DNA of 64,000 bases, taken from contig NZ_CP090349.1 of the NCBI RefSeq assembly GCF_021398735.1, positions 3,801,001-3,865,000 on the forward strand, read 5' to 3'. Source of the DNA: Methylobacterium oryzae. GTDB taxonomy: Bacteria > Pseudomonadota > Alphaproteobacteria > Rhizobiales > Beijerinckiaceae. The notes below the pieces were generated by a model, which saw nothing but the letters and a program-made list of their open reading frames with translations, did not search any database and was not told where the DNA came from. Made by a program: the position numbers and the translations under genes. This document shows, piece after piece, positions 25,135-34,324 of the stretch (position 1 is the first letter of the stretch; each line of letters opens with the position of its first letter).

Positions 25135-26439
25135 TCAGGAATCCGCGTGGAGGACCTTGCCGCGCGTCTCGGGCAGCGCGAAGGCCGCCAGGAAGAAGAT
25201 CCCGTAGGCGACGGCCGCGAAGATCGCGATGGCCGAGGCGAGACCGGCGCGCTCCGCGAGGTAGCCGACCAGCGCCGGGAACAGGGCGCCGATGCCGCGG
25301 CCGAAATTGTAGCAGAACCCCTGCCCCGAGCCGCGCAGGCGGGTCGGGTACAGTTCGGTCAGGAAGGCGCCCATGCCGGAGAAGTAGCCGGAGGCGAAGA
25401 AGCCCAGCGGGAAGCCCAGCACCCAGAGCACGCCGTTCGAGAGCGGGATCTGCGTGTAGGCGACGATCACCGCGATGGCGCCCAGCGAGAAGATCAGGAA
25501 GAGGGGCCGCCGGCCGAGCCGGTCGGCGAGCCACGCGCCCACGAGGTAGCCGGTGAACGAGCCAATGATCAGGGCCGCGAGGTAGCCGGTGGAGGACACG
25601 ATCGACAGGTGGCGCTCGGTGGTCAGGAAGCGCGGCACCCAGGTGGTGATTGCGTAGTAGCCGCCCTGGCAGCCCGCCGCCGCCAGGGAGGCGAGCAGGG
25701 TGGTCTTGAGGATCGGACCGGAGAAGATCTCCCAGATCTGCGGCCGGTCGCCCGTGGCGGCGGCCCGGGCACGGGATTCGGCGGCGACCTCCGGCTCCTT
25801 CACGTAGCGGCGCAGGTAGAACACCAGCAGCGCCGGCAGCGCGCCCACCGCGAACATCCAGCGCCACGCGGTCTCGGGCGGCAGAAGCGAGAACAGCACC
25901 GCCTGCGACAGGACCGCGAGGCCCCAGCCGATCGCCCAGCCGGACTGGACCGAGCCCACCGCCCGGCCGCGATACTCGGCCCGGATCGTCTCGCCGATCA
26001 GCACGGCGCCGGCCGCCCACTCGCCGCCGAAGCCGAGGCCGAGCAGCGCCCGCGCGATGAGCAGCTGCTCGAAGTTCTGCACGAAGGCGCAGAGGAGGGA
26101 GAACAGCGAGAACCAGAGGATCGTGATCTGCAGCGTCAGCACCCGGCCGATGCGGTCGGCGACGAAGCCCGCGAGCCAGCCGCCGAGCGCCGAGGCCAGC
26201 AGCGTCACCGTGGCGGCGAGCCCGGCCGTGCCGGCATCGACGTGCCACAGCGCCATGATCGTGCCGATCACCAGCGGGTAGATCATGAAGTCCATGCCGT
26301 CGAGGCACCAGCCGGCGGCGCACGCCCAGAAGGTGTGCCGCTCCGGCGGCGTCATCGATCGGTAGAAGGCGGTGAGGCTGGCGTCGCGGATCTCGACCGC
26401 GTCCACGCCCGTGGGCCCCTGCCCGGTTGCTGAACTCAT
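25135..26439 (-). CDS. MFS transporter (aromatic acid/sialate-type symporter)
   Basis: Twelve-helix MFS permease of 434 residues. Features: GWCLDGMDFMIYPLVIGTIM in helix 1, loop GFVADRIGRVLTL, and LLGLGFGGEWAAGAVLIGET, shared by the aromatic acid and sialate:H+ symporter groups. The ATG at 26439 has GGGAGG just upstream and is preferred over one at 26493. It is translationally close to the amidohydrolase, suggesting it imports that enzyme's substrate. Confidence 0.92.
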   Translation of the reverse strand: MSSATGQGPTGVDAVEIRDASLTAFYRSMTPPERHTFWACAAGWCLDGMDFMIYPLVIGTIMALWHVDAGTAGLAATVTLLASALGGWLAGFVADRIGRVLTLQITILWFSLFSLLCAFVQNFEQLLIARALLGLGFGGEWAAGAVLIGETIRAEYRGRAVGSVQSGWAIGWGLAVLSQAVLFSLLPPETAWRWMFAVGALPALLVFYLRRYVKEPEVAAESRARAAATGDRPQIWEIFSGPILKTTLLASLAAAGCQGGYYAITTWVPRFLTTERHLSIVSSTGYLAALIIGSFTGYLVGAWLADRLGRRPLFLIFSLGAIAVIVAYTQIPLSNGVLWVLGFPLGFFASGYFSGMGAFLTELYPTRLRGSGQGFCYNFGRGIGALFPALVGYLAERAGLASAIAIFAAVAYGIFFLAAFALPETRGKVLHADS

Positions 26440-26519
26440 CACCGCCTCCCGCCGCCCGATACCAGTATCAGCGTCCCGGGCCGAGCTGTCCAACGATGCG
26501 GCGGGTCACGCAAGCAACC

Positions 26520-26549
26520 GGAAAGGAAAAGGCCGCCCGGAGGCGGCCT
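26520..26549 (-). terminator. Rho-independent terminator of the glycine-rich gene
   Basis: An 8-bp perfect stem AGGCCGCC/GGCGGCCT (26530-26537 and 26542-26549) with a 4-base loop. On the minus strand it is followed by TTTTCCTTTCC. It lies 30 bp after the stop of the leftward glycine-rich gene. A T-rich stretch also follows on the plus side. Confidence 0.8.
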
Positions 26550-26578
26550 GTCCCGTTCTTTTCACGCTCGATCGACGC

Positions 26579-27103
26579 TCAGTAGCAGCGCTCGACCAGA
26601 ACCCGGCGGTAGCCGTAGGGCGTCCAGCGCACCCGCGGGACCGTGTAGCAGCCGCCGCCGTAGCCGTAATCGTAGGCCGCCGGGGCGTAGTAGCCGCCGT
26701 AGCCGTAACCCGGATAGCCGTAGCCACCGTAGCCGCCGTAGAGGCCGCCGGCCGCGAGGCCGAGCCCGACACCGAGGCCCAGGCCGCCGAGCCCGTAGCC
26801 GTACCCGCCGCGGTAGCCGTAGCCGCCGCGCCAGCCGTAGCCCCGGCCGTAGAAGCCACGGCCGTAGCCGAAGCCGCCCGGACGGAAGCCGACGCCGCGG
26901 AAGCCGCCTCCGAAGCCGCCGTTGCGGAACCCGCCGAACCCGCCGCCGCGGAAGCCGCCGCCGAACCCGCCACCGTGGAAGCCGCCGCCGAAACCGCCGC
27001 CATGGAAGCCGCCGCCGCCGAAGCCGCGCGCGTCCGCGCTGGCCGGCGCCAAGGCCAGAGCACCCGCCGCCAGCAGGGCCGAGCCGAGCACTGCACCCTT
27101 CAT
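26579..27103 (-). CDS. Exported glycine/tyrosine-rich repeat protein
   Basis: A 174-residue protein with a signal peptide (GAVLGSALLAAGALALAPAS, cleavage after ADA). The mature chain consists of GGGFHGGGFGGGF-type repeats, then GYGYRGG/GYGGYGY repeats, and ends in a short conserved block CYTVPRVRWTPYGYRRVLVE with two Cys (CYTVP, ERCY). Such proteins are common in Methylobacterium-like genomes and presumed surface or envelope components. The ATG at 27103 has GGAG eight bases upstream. A clear terminator follows. Confidence 0.85.
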   Translation of the reverse strand: MKGAVLGSALLAAGALALAPASADARGFGGGGFHGGGFGGGFHGGGFGGGFRGGGFGGFRNGGFGGGFRGVGFRPGGFGYGRGFYGRGYGWRGGYGYRGGYGYGLGGLGLGVGLGLAAGGLYGGYGGYGYPGYGYGGYYAPAAYDYGYGGGCYTVPRVRWTPYGYRRVLVERCY

Positions 27104-27323
27104 CACGTCATCTCCGTGGAAACACGCCCTCTGCGGCTAAGAACGCTCGAACCGGTAAAACGGTCCAGCCCCGGCCGCGGCGCGCGGTCGCGAGACGCAC
27201 CCGGCCGCGTCCGGACCCATCCGGGCGCGGCTCGGACACGAAATTCGCCGCTTTCCAGGGCGAAGGGCGGGCCGAACGAGCTTCGCCGTCCCCGACTCGC
27301 CGTCCCCGAGCTGCCTGGAACGA

Positions 27324-28076
27324 ATGATGATGCTGCGCCCGGCTCACGCCCTCTTGATCACGCTGCTCGCCCTCGCGGCCCCGGCCCGGGCGGCCGCCCC
27401 GGCCGCGACGGAGCCCTGTCGGGCGGTCGAGGCGCAGGGTGAGACCTTCACGGTCTGCACCATCGACCTCCGGAAGCGGCGGCTGCGGCTGTTCTGGCTC
27501 CAGGACGACGGCAAGCCCTACGGCGCCCTCGGCACCCTCGCCGAGAAGCAGGGCGGTCGCCTCGCCTTCGCGATGAACGCCGGCATGTACGACAAGGACC
27601 AGGCGCCGGTCGGCCTCTACGTCGAGAACGGGCACGAGCTGAAGCGCGTCTCCACGGCGGACGGGCCGGGCAATTTCCACCTGAAGCCCAACGGGATCTT
27701 CTGGCTGAAGGGTGAGCGCGCCGGGGTGGTCGACACGTCCCGCTACCTGCGGGCGAAGATCCGGCCGGATTTCGCCACGCAGTCCGGGCCGATGCTGGTG
27801 ATCGACGGCCAGATCCACCCGAAGATCGCCGCCGACGGGCCGAGCCAGAAGATCCGCAACGGCGTCGGCGTGCCCGGCGACGGGCACGTGGCGATCTTCG
27901 CGATCTCAGAGCGCCCGGTGACCTTCGGCGCCTTCGCGCGGCTGTTCCGCGACGATCTCGGCTGCCGCAACGCCCTGTTCCTCGACGGCTCGGTCTCCAG
28001 CCTCTACGCGCCGAACCTCGGCCGCACCGACATCAGCCGCCCTCTCGGGCCGCTGGTCGGCGCGCTGCCGCGGTGA
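27324..28076 (+). CDS. Exported phosphodiester glycosidase family protein (NAGPA/DUF2233)
   Basis: A 250-residue exported protein. After the signal peptide (HALLITLLALAAPARAAA) comes a complete NAGPA-like domain: LAFAMNAGMYDKDQAPVGLY, FHLKPNGIFWLK, GPMLVIDGQIHPK, and the C-terminal CRNALFLDGSVSSLYAP. The fold hydrolyses phosphodiester-linked sugars in animals and is linked to polysaccharide or cell-wall work in bacteria; the bacterial substrate is unknown. Three consecutive ATGs (27324, 27327, 27330) make the exact start ambiguous. It converges on the OYE gene with 9 bp between. Confidence 0.85.
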   Translation: MMMLRPAHALLITLLALAAPARAAAPAATEPCRAVEAQGETFTVCTIDLRKRRLRLFWLQDDGKPYGALGTLAEKQGGRLAFAMNAGMYDKDQAPVGLYVENGHELKRVSTADGPGNFHLKPNGIFWLKGERAGVVDTSRYLRAKIRPDFATQSGPMLVIDGQIHPKIAADGPSQKIRNGVGVPGDGHVAIFAISERPVTFGAFARLFRDDLGCRNALFLDGSVSSLYAPNLGRTDISRPLGPLVGALPR

Positions 28077-28085
28077 GGGCCGCCC

Positions 28086-29204
28086 TCAGCGCTGGCCGAA
28101 GGCCGTGTCCTTGAACAGGTCCTTGTACTCCCGCGGCTGCGAGCGCCAGTACTGCTTGGGGGCGCGCACCCGGGCACCGAGCTCGGCCGCCGCGTGCCAG
28201 GGCCAGCGCGGATCGTACAGCATGGCGCGGGCGAGCGAGATCGCGTCCGCCCGGCCCTCCTGCAGGATCGTCTCCGCCTGCCGGGCCTCGGTGATCAGCC
28301 CGACCGCGATGGTGGTGAGCCCGGTCTCCGCCTTGATCCGCTCGGCGTAGGGCACCTGATAGCCCGGCCCGAGCCTGATCGCCTGCTTCGGCGAGACGCC
28401 GCCCGTGGAGACGTGGATCGCCGGCGATCCCGCCCGCTTGAGCGCCTGGGCCAGCTCCACCGTCTCGTCGAGATCCCAGCCGTCCTCGACCCAGTCGGTG
28501 GCCGAGACCCGCAGCCAGACCGGGCTGCCGGCAGGCACGACATCCCGCACCGCGTCGTAGACCTCGAGGGGGAAGCGCATGCGGTTGGCGAGGCTGCCGC
28601 CGTATTCATCTGTCCGCTTGTTGGCGATCGGCGACAGGAACTGGTGCAGCAGGTAGCCGTGGGCGCCGTGCAGCTCGACGGCCTCGATACCGAGGCGCAC
28701 GGCCCGCTTGGCGGTGGCCACGAACTGGTCGCGGACGCGCTTCAGGTCGGCGGCGTCGAGGGCGTGGGGCGGGACCTCGCCCTCCCCGTGCGCGACCGCC
28801 GAGGGCGCCTCGGTGCGCCAGCCGTAGGCGTGCTCCGGCGGGATCTGCTGGCCGCCGGCCCAGGGGGCCTCGCTGGAGGCCTTGCGCCCGGCATGGGCGA
28901 TCTGGATGCAGACCGGGATCGGCGCGTACTCGCGCACGGCGTCGAGCACCCGGCCCAGCGCCCGCTCGCAGCCGTCGTTGTAGAGGCCGAGATCCCAGGC
29001 GGTGATCCGCGCCTCCGGGGAGACCGCGGTGGCCTCCAGGGTCAGCAGGCCAGCCCCCGACATGGCGAGCTGGCCGAGATGCATCATGTGCCAGTCGGTC
29101 GCCTCGCCGTCCCGCGCCGAGTACTGGCACATCGGCGCGACGAGGATGCGGTTCTCGAGCGTCAGCGCGTCGAGCGTCAGCGGTTCGAACAGGCGAGCGG
29201 TCAT
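28086..29204 (-). CDS. NADH:flavin oxidoreductase, Old Yellow Enzyme family (YqjM/NamA-like)
   Basis: FMN-dependent ene-reductase of 372 residues. YqjM-type markers: LENRILVAPMCQYSARDG with the substrate Cys, QIAHAGRKAS (FMN-facing), ELHGAHGYLLHQFLSPIANK with RTDEYGGS directly after, and VGLITEARQAE. It reduces activated C=C bonds with NAD(P)H in the cytosol. The ATG at 29204 has AGGAG six bases before it; a TTG two codons earlier is less likely. Not obviously co-transcribed with neighbours. Confidence 0.93.
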   Translation of the reverse strand: MTARLFEPLTLDALTLENRILVAPMCQYSARDGEATDWHMMHLGQLAMSGAGLLTLEATAVSPEARITAWDLGLYNDGCERALGRVLDAVREYAPIPVCIQIAHAGRKASSEAPWAGGQQIPPEHAYGWRTEAPSAVAHGEGEVPPHALDAADLKRVRDQFVATAKRAVRLGIEAVELHGAHGYLLHQFLSPIANKRTDEYGGSLANRMRFPLEVYDAVRDVVPAGSPVWLRVSATDWVEDGWDLDETVELAQALKRAGSPAIHVSTGGVSPKQAIRLGPGYQVPYAERIKAETGLTTIAVGLITEARQAETILQEGRADAISLARAMLYDPRWPWHAAAELGARVRAPKQYWRSQPREYKDLFKDTAFGQR

Positions 29205-29295
29205 CGGCAACTCCTGGTGGAGGGTTCACTCTGGCCCAGGACGGGCGCGGCGGCCAGTGCGGTGCGGCAGAGCACCTCTGCGGGCGGGCGTTGCG

Positions 29296-29321
29296 GGAAC
29301 TTGCGGATGTGGCCGCCCGTT
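29296..29321 (+). promoter_or_regulatory. EcfG-type general stress response promoter
   Basis: GGAAC (29296-29300), 17 bases, then CGTT (29318-29321): an exact match to the alphaproteobacterial EcfG consensus GGAAC-N16-17-CGTT. It points at the phospholipase A2-like gene, whose start is 70 bp downstream. Confidence 0.7.
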
Positions 29322-29391
29322 TCCTGGCCTGTCGCCGCATCGCGGCAATCGACGCGAACCGCCTGAGGGGGCGAGATCGCCCGAGGTCCAG

Positions 29392-29865
29392 ATGATGCTC
29401 ACCAGACTCGCCGTCCCGCTCGCCCTGGCCGCCGGCTGCGCCGCCCTCGCGGGCACCGCCCAGGCCCAGCCCGCCGCCTTCGGCGGCCCCAAGATGCTGA
29501 TCCACGGGAATTACTGCGGACCGGGCAACAACGCGCCACTCCCGCCGATCGACGCCCTCGATGCCGCCTGCGCCCGCCACGACGCCTGTACGCCGAACGG
29601 AGGCCTGCCTTCGGAGGCCTGCAATCTCCGCCTGCAACAGGAGGCGACGCTGATCTCGCGCGATCCGCGGCAGCCGCAGGATGTCCGGTCCCTCGCCGGC
29701 CTCGTGGCCGCCACCGCGACGCTGATCCCGTCCGAGCCGAACGCCCGGCGCGTCCCGGCCTCGGTCACCACGGGTCCGACCGCGGGGACCTACGCGCCCG
29801 CCCTGACGCAGCCGGCGCCGACGGTCGATATCGACACCGACGACGACGGCGCTGACGCGGATTGA
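29392..29865 (+). CDS. Secreted phospholipase A2-like protein
   Basis: A 157-residue exported protein with a signal peptide (LAVPLALAAGCAALAGTAQA). The mature N-terminus carries a PLA2-type calcium loop, YCGPGN (residues 41-46), and the active-site helix DAACARHDAC, with H63-D64 in the place of the catalytic His-Asp and Cys at 42, 60, 66 and 77 suited to disulfides. The first Cys of the usual CCxxHD motif is Ala. The C-terminal half is Pro/Thr-rich and ends in an acidic DIDTDDDGADAD tail. It would cleave sn-2 acyl chains of phospholipids; activity is inferred from motifs. Stress-responsive expression is predicted from the EcfG-type promoter. Confidence 0.72.
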   Translation: MMLTRLAVPLALAAGCAALAGTAQAQPAAFGGPKMLIHGNYCGPGNNAPLPPIDALDAACARHDACTPNGGLPSEACNLRLQQEATLISRDPRQPQDVRSLAGLVAATATLIPSEPNARRVPASVTTGPTAGTYAPALTQPAPTVDIDTDDDGADAD

Positions 29866-29923
29866 GGCGGATTGAGGCGGGCCGCGATCGCCCGTCAACG
29901 CGCAAGCGGCGCGGTCCGGCACC

Positions 29924-31852
29924 CTACCGGTCCGCGCCGATCCCCCGGTCCTTCAGGCTGTCGCCGATCTCGTCGAGGGCCGCCGCGTCGTCGATCGTCG
30001 CCGGCATCGTCCAGGGCTCGTGATCGGCGATGCGCTTCATGGTGGCCCGCAGGATCTTGCCCGATCGGGTCTTGGGCAGCCGCGGCACGGTCAGCGCCAG
30101 CTTGAAGGCCGCCACCGGGCCGATCTCGTCCCGCACCTTGGCGACGAGTTCCCGCTCGATCGTCTCGGTCGGCCGGGCGACGCCGGCCTTCAGCACCACG
30201 AACCCGCAGGGCACCTCCCCCTTCAGCGCGTCGCGGATGCCGATGACCGCGCATTCCGCCACGTCCGGGTGGCTCGCCAGCACCGCCTCCATGCCGCCGG
30301 TGGACAGCCGGTGGCCCGCGACGTTGATGATGTCGTCGGTCCGTCCCAGGACCGTGATGTAGCCGTCGGCGTCGATCACCCCGGCATCCGACGTGTCGTA
30401 GTAGCCCGGGAAGGTGGCGAGGTAGCTCGACCGCATCCGGTCGTCCGAGCCCCAGAGCGTCGGCAGGCAGCCGGGCGGCAGGGGCAGGCGGATCGCGATG
30501 GTGCCCATGGTGCCCGCCGGAACCGGCTTGCCGCCCTCGTCCAGCACTTCGACCCGGTAGCCCGGCATCGGCACGCAGGTGCTGCCGTGCTTCACCGGCA
30601 GGAGGCCGAGGCCCATCGGGTTGCCGGCGATCGGCCAGCCGGTCTCGGTCTGCCACCAATGGTCGACCACCGGTCGGCCCAGCACGCGCTCGGCCCAGGC
30701 GACCGAGTCGGGATCGGCGCGCTCGCCCGCCAGGAACAGGCTGCGGAAGGCCGAGAGGTCGTGATCGGCGATCCGGGCGCCCTTCGAATCCTCCTTCTTG
30801 ATCGCCCGCAGGGCCGTGGGCGCGGTGAACAGGCAGACCACCCCGTACTCGGCGACCACCCGCCAGAAGGCGCCGGCATCGGGCGTGCCGACAGGTTTTC
30901 CCTCGTAGAGGACCGTGGTGCAGCCGTGCAGGAGCGGCGCGTAGACGATGTAAGAGTGGCCGACGACCCAGCCGATGTCGGAGGCGCAGAAGTAGGTCTC
31001 GCCGGGCTGGACGCCGTAGAGGTTCGGCATCGACCAGGCCAGGGCGACGAGGTAGCCACCGGTATCGCGGACCACGCCCTTCGGCTTTCCGGTCGTGCCG
31101 GAGGTGTAGAGGATGTAGAGCGGGTCGGTGGCGGCGACCGGCACGCACGCCGCGCTCCGCCCCGCCGTCCGGGCGGCCGCCACGGTCTCACCCCAGTCGC
31201 GATCCCGGTCCGCGACGAGGGTCGCGGGCCCTTGCGGGCGCTGGAGGATCAGGCAGGCCTCCGGCTTGTGCCGCGAGGCCGCGATCGCCGCGTCGAGGAG
31301 CGGCTTGTAGGCGACCACGCGGTTCGGCTCGATCCCGCAGGAGGCGGCGAGCACCACCTTCGGCGCCGCGTCCTCGATCCGCACCGCCAGCTCGTTGGCG
31401 GCGAAGCCGCCGAACACCACCGAGTGGACCGCGCCGAGCCGGGCGCAGGCCAGCATGCCGAACAGCGCCTCGGGCACCATCGGCATGTACAGGATCACCC
31501 GGTCGCCCTTGCCGACACCGAGGTCGGCCAGCACGGCGGCCAGCACCGCCACCTCGTCGCGCAGCGCCCGGTAGGTGATGCTGCGCTTGGTCCCGGTCAC
31601 GGGCGAGTCGTAGCGGATCGCCACCTGATCCGCCCGGGCCCCGTCCGCGTGGCGGTCCACCGCGTTGTGGCAGGCGTTCAGGGTGCCGTCCGGGAACCAG
31701 CGTCCGTAGGGGCCGGAATCCGGCGCGAAGGCCCGCTCCGGCGCCCGCGCCCAGTCGAGGGCCCGCGCCGCACCGAGCCAGAACGCCTCGGGGTCGCGGC
31801 AGGCCGATTCGTAGATCTCCGGGTAGCGGCCCGGCAGGCTGGCTCTCGTCAT
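29924..31852 (-). CDS. prpE: Propionyl-CoA synthetase (PrpE-like acyl-CoA synthetase)
   Basis: AMP-forming acyl-CoA synthetase of 642 residues. Motifs: YTSGTTGKPKGVVRDTGG (P-loop), VDHWWQTETGWPIAGNPMGL, GRTDDIINVAGHRLSTG, and the acyl-adenylate lysine in RLPKTRSGKILR. GIEPNRVVAYKPLLDAAI and the pattern around SDIGWVVGHSYIVYAPLLHG are typical of PrpE rather than acetyl-CoA synthetase. It activates propionate (or another short acid) to its CoA ester. The ATG at 31852 begins TRASLPGRYPEIYESACRDP, the normal family N-terminus, with GAGGAAA upstream; the longer frame is rejected. No other prp genes are adjacent. Confidence 0.9.
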   Translation of the reverse strand: MTRASLPGRYPEIYESACRDPEAFWLGAARALDWARAPERAFAPDSGPYGRWFPDGTLNACHNAVDRHADGARADQVAIRYDSPVTGTKRSITYRALRDEVAVLAAVLADLGVGKGDRVILYMPMVPEALFGMLACARLGAVHSVVFGGFAANELAVRIEDAAPKVVLAASCGIEPNRVVAYKPLLDAAIAASRHKPEACLILQRPQGPATLVADRDRDWGETVAAARTAGRSAACVPVAATDPLYILYTSGTTGKPKGVVRDTGGYLVALAWSMPNLYGVQPGETYFCASDIGWVVGHSYIVYAPLLHGCTTVLYEGKPVGTPDAGAFWRVVAEYGVVCLFTAPTALRAIKKEDSKGARIADHDLSAFRSLFLAGERADPDSVAWAERVLGRPVVDHWWQTETGWPIAGNPMGLGLLPVKHGSTCVPMPGYRVEVLDEGGKPVPAGTMGTIAIRLPLPPGCLPTLWGSDDRMRSSYLATFPGYYDTSDAGVIDADGYITVLGRTDDIINVAGHRLSTGGMEAVLASHPDVAECAVIGIRDALKGEVPCGFVVLKAGVARPTETIERELVAKVRDEIGPVAAFKLALTVPRLPKTRSGKILRATMKRIADHEPWTMPATIDDAAALDEIGDSLKDRGIGADR

Positions 31853-31982
31853 CGGTTGGGCGTTTCCTCGCGGACCGCTCTCCGGCGGCGGGCCGCAGAG
31901 TAGCCCATTCTGGCGCGCGCGGGAGTGACCACCGGAGAGAAGGCCGCGCCCAGGTCGCGGTGGCCGAGGCCGGACGTCCGCC

Positions 31983-32021
31983 AAAAGAAAACCGCCGCAC
32001 CGGGGCTCCCGATGCGGCGGT
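31983..32021 (-). terminator. Rho-independent terminator of the leftward DUF465 gene
   Basis: A 9-bp perfect stem ACCGCCGCA/TGCGGCGGT (31991-31999 and 32013-32021), then TTTCTTTT on the minus strand. It lies 41 bp beyond the stop of the gene at 32062-32244. Confidence 0.85.
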
Positions 32022-32061
32022 CGTCAGCTTGAATTCGCTATCGGATTGGACGTCTCAGGCG

Positions 32062-32244
32062 TCAGTGCAACGTGTCGTTGCCCGCCTGAAGCTTGTTGAT
32101 CTCGTCCTTGAGGAGGAGTTTCCGTCGCTTCAGCTCGGCGATGTGGAGGTCGTTCGCCGAAGGTCTGTGGATCGCTTCCTGAATCTCGCGCTCGAGGGCT
32201 TCGTGCTTCCGGGCGAGTTGGTTCAGATGCGTCTGCAGCGACAT
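32062..32244 (-). CDS. YdcH/DUF465 family small coiled-coil protein
   Basis: A 60-residue, highly charged helical protein. The DUF465 signature is clear: LARKHEALEREIQEAIHRPS followed by ANDLHIAELKRRKLLLKDEI. The family is abundant in alphaproteobacteria and of unknown function. AGGAG precedes the ATG, and a strong terminator follows. A divergent paralogue is at 32418-32636. Confidence 0.9.
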   Translation of the reverse strand: MSLQTHLNQLARKHEALEREIQEAIHRPSANDLHIAELKRRKLLLKDEINKLQAGNDTLH

Positions 32245-32417
32245 GAGTCGAATCTCCTGTCATCGTTTCGACACAACGAGATTGGCACAGGATGCCGGAC
32301 CTGTCGAAGCGTTTTCTGCTGCTAAGTCTGATGATTGCTTACCGCGCCGCCTTGTCCGGCGCCGGAGCGTGACGCATGCTCTCGGGCGACGAACGGTCTT
32401 CGGGTTCTCAGGTGACG

Positions 32418-32636
32418 ATGGCGGACGAGGCGGGTGAGGGTGCGCAGTCGGACCTCCTGGGCGAACTGGCGCGGCTGCGCGAGGAGCACCGGGATCTCGA
32501 CAGCGCCATCGAGGCGCTGGAGCGCAGCGTCGCCGGGGACCAGCTCCAGATCCAGCGCCTGAAGAAGCGCAAGCTCACGCTGCGCGACCGCATCTATCAC
32601 ATCGAGGACGCGCTCACGCCGGACATCATCGCCTGA
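32418..32636 (+). CDS. YdcH/DUF465 family protein, divergent paralogue
   Basis: A 72-residue charged helical protein with the same plan as its divergent neighbour: LARLREEHRDLDSAIEALER, then QLQIQRLKKRKLTLRDRIYH. The ATG at 32418 with AGGTGA upstream is preferred to one at 32376, whose extra residues do not fit the family. The pair probably arose by duplication and inversion. Function unknown. Confidence 0.85.
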   Translation: MADEAGEGAQSDLLGELARLREEHRDLDSAIEALERSVAGDQLQIQRLKKRKLTLRDRIYHIEDALTPDIIA

Positions 32637-32714
32637 TGCCGGTGGACGCCCTCCGGCCCCGCCTTGCCGCGGGCCCGCGCCGCCTGTAAGCGCCCTCTTT
32701 TGCCGGGATCAACG

Positions 32715-33215
32715 ATGGCGTCGCCTCCTCCGGTCGCGATCATCATGGGCAGCCAGTCCGACTGGGCGACCATGCGTCATGCCGCCGAGACGCTCGACGC
32801 GCTCGGCGTACCGTACGACGCGCGCATCGTGTCGGCCCACCGCACGCCGGACCGGCTCGTCGCCTTCGCCAAGGGCGCGGTCGCAGCTGGCCTCAAGGTG
32901 GTGATCGCCGGTGCGGGCGGCGCCGCGCACCTGCCCGGCATGGCGGCCGCGATGACCCGCCTGCCGGTCTTCGGCGTGCCGGTGGAGTCGAAGGCCCTCT
33001 CCGGCCAGGACAGCCTGCTCTCCATCGTCCAGATGCCGGCCGGCATCCCGGTGGGGACCCTGGCGATCGGCCGGGCCGGGGCGGTGAACGCGGCCCTGCT
33101 CGCCGCCGCCGTCCTGGCGCTGACCGATCCGGACCTGGCGGAGCGCCTGGAGGCGTGGCGCGCGGCCCAGAGCGCCTCGGTGGCCGAACGGCCGGTGACG
33201 GAAGAGAACGCGTGA
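32715..33215 (+). CDS. purE: N5-carboxyaminoimidazole ribonucleotide mutase PurE
   Basis: Class I PurE of 166 residues; it converts N5-CAIR to CAIR in purine synthesis. Active-site motifs are intact: [19 protein letters not shown], and [17 protein letters not shown]. The ATG at 32715 starts just before the first strand. Its stop overlaps the purK start (GTGA), giving coupled translation of the two consecutive enzymes. Confidence 0.97.
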   Translation: MASPPPVAIIMGSQSDWATMRHAAETLDALGVPYDARIVSAHRTPDRLVAFAKGAVAAGLKVVIAGAGGAAHLPGMAAAMTRLPVFGVPVESKALSGQDSLLSIVQMPAGIPVGTLAIGRAGAVNAALLAAAVLALTDPDLAERLEAWRAAQSASVAERPVTEENA

Positions 33216-34324
33216 CGGACAAGATCCTCGGCCCCGGCTCCATCCTCGGCATCGTCGGTGGGGGCCAGCTCGGGCGCATGATCGCGCTCGCGGCGGCCGA
33301 TTACGGCCTCAAGGCGCATGTCTACGCGCCCGACGCGGACAGCCCCGCCTTCGACGTGGCCGCCCGGACCACCTGCGCGGCCTACGACGACGCCGCGGCG
33401 CTGGCGGATTTCGCCCGCGGCGTCGACGTCGTGACCTACGAGTTCGAGAACATCCCGCACGCCACCGCCGACGTCCTCGCCCGGCACGCCGCCCTGCACC
33501 CGAACGCGCGCGCGCTCTCGACCACGCAGGACCGGCTCTCCGAGAAGGAGTTCATCAACGGCCTGGGCATCCCGACGGCGCCGTTCCGGGCGGTGGACAC
33601 GCCCGACGACCTCGACCGGGCGATCGAGGTGATCGGCCTGCCGGCCGTGCTCAAGACCCGCCGCTTCGGCTACGACGGCAAGGGGCAGCGCATGCTCCGC
33701 GAGCGGGCCGAGGGCGACCGCAACGCCCTGTTCGCCGAGTTCGGCGGCGCGCCGCTGATCTTGGAGGGCTTCGTGCCGTTCGAGCGCGAGGTCTCGGTGG
33801 TGGGCGCGCGCGGGCGCGACGGCAGCTTCGCGGCCTACGATCTCTGCGAGAACGAGCACCGCGACCACATCCTCGCGCTGACCCGGGTGCCGGCGCCCGG
33901 CGTGTCCGCCGAGACGGGTCGCGCCGCCGTCGAGATCGCCCGGCGGATCGCCGACGCCCTCGACTATGTCGGCGTGCTCGCCGTCGAGATGTTCCTCGTC
34001 CGCGAGGACGGGGCGGAGCGGCTGGTGGTCAACGAGATCGCGCCCCGGGTGCACAATTCCGGCCACTGGACCAGCGAGGGCGCGCTGACCTCGCAGTTCG
34101 CCCAGCACGTCCGCGCCGTCTGCGGCTGGCCGCTGGGCGATGCGGGCCGGGTCGGCGGTTTGCCCGTCGAGATGCGCAACCTGATCGGCGCCCAGGCCGA
34201 CGACTGGCACGCCCTGCTGGCCGAGCCCGGTGCCCACCTGCACCTGTACGGCAAGGGCGAGGCGCGCCCCGGCCGCAAGATGGGCCACGTCACGCGCTTC
34301 GGGCCGGGTCCGACCGGATCCTGA
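33212..34324 (+). CDS. purK: N5-carboxyaminoimidazole ribonucleotide synthase PurK
   Basis: ATP-grasp enzyme of 370 residues that makes N5-CAIR from AIR, bicarbonate and ATP. It begins with GTG at 33212 overlapping the purE stop. Features: [20 protein letters not shown] near the N-terminus, [14 protein letters not shown] in the ATP-binding lobe, and [20 protein letters not shown] at the metal site. The terminal sequence [13 protein letters not shown] ([10 protein letters not shown]) is standard for PurK. Confidence 0.97.
   Translation: MTDKILGPGSILGIVGGGQLGRMIALAAADYGLKAHVYAPDADSPAFDVAARTTCAAYDDAAALADFARGVDVVTYEFENIPHATADVLARHAALHPNARALSTTQDRLSEKEFINGLGIPTAPFRAVDTPDDLDRAIEVIGLPAVLKTRRFGYDGKGQRMLRERAEGDRNALFAEFGGAPLILEGFVPFEREVSVVGARGRDGSFAAYDLCENEHRDHILALTRVPAPGVSAETGRAAVEIARRIADALDYVGVLAVEMFLVREDGAERLVVNEIAPRVHNSGHWTSEGALTSQFAQHVRAVCGWPLGDAGRVGGLPVEMRNLIGAQADDWHALLAEPGAHLHLYGKGEARPGRKMGHVTRFGPGPTGS

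Noticed and set aside
26880..27030. Regular short direct repeats that could be taken for a CRISPR or satellite array
   Set aside because: The repeats are in frame and encode GGGF/GGGFH units of the glycine-rich exported protein; unit lengths are irregular and there are no spacers.
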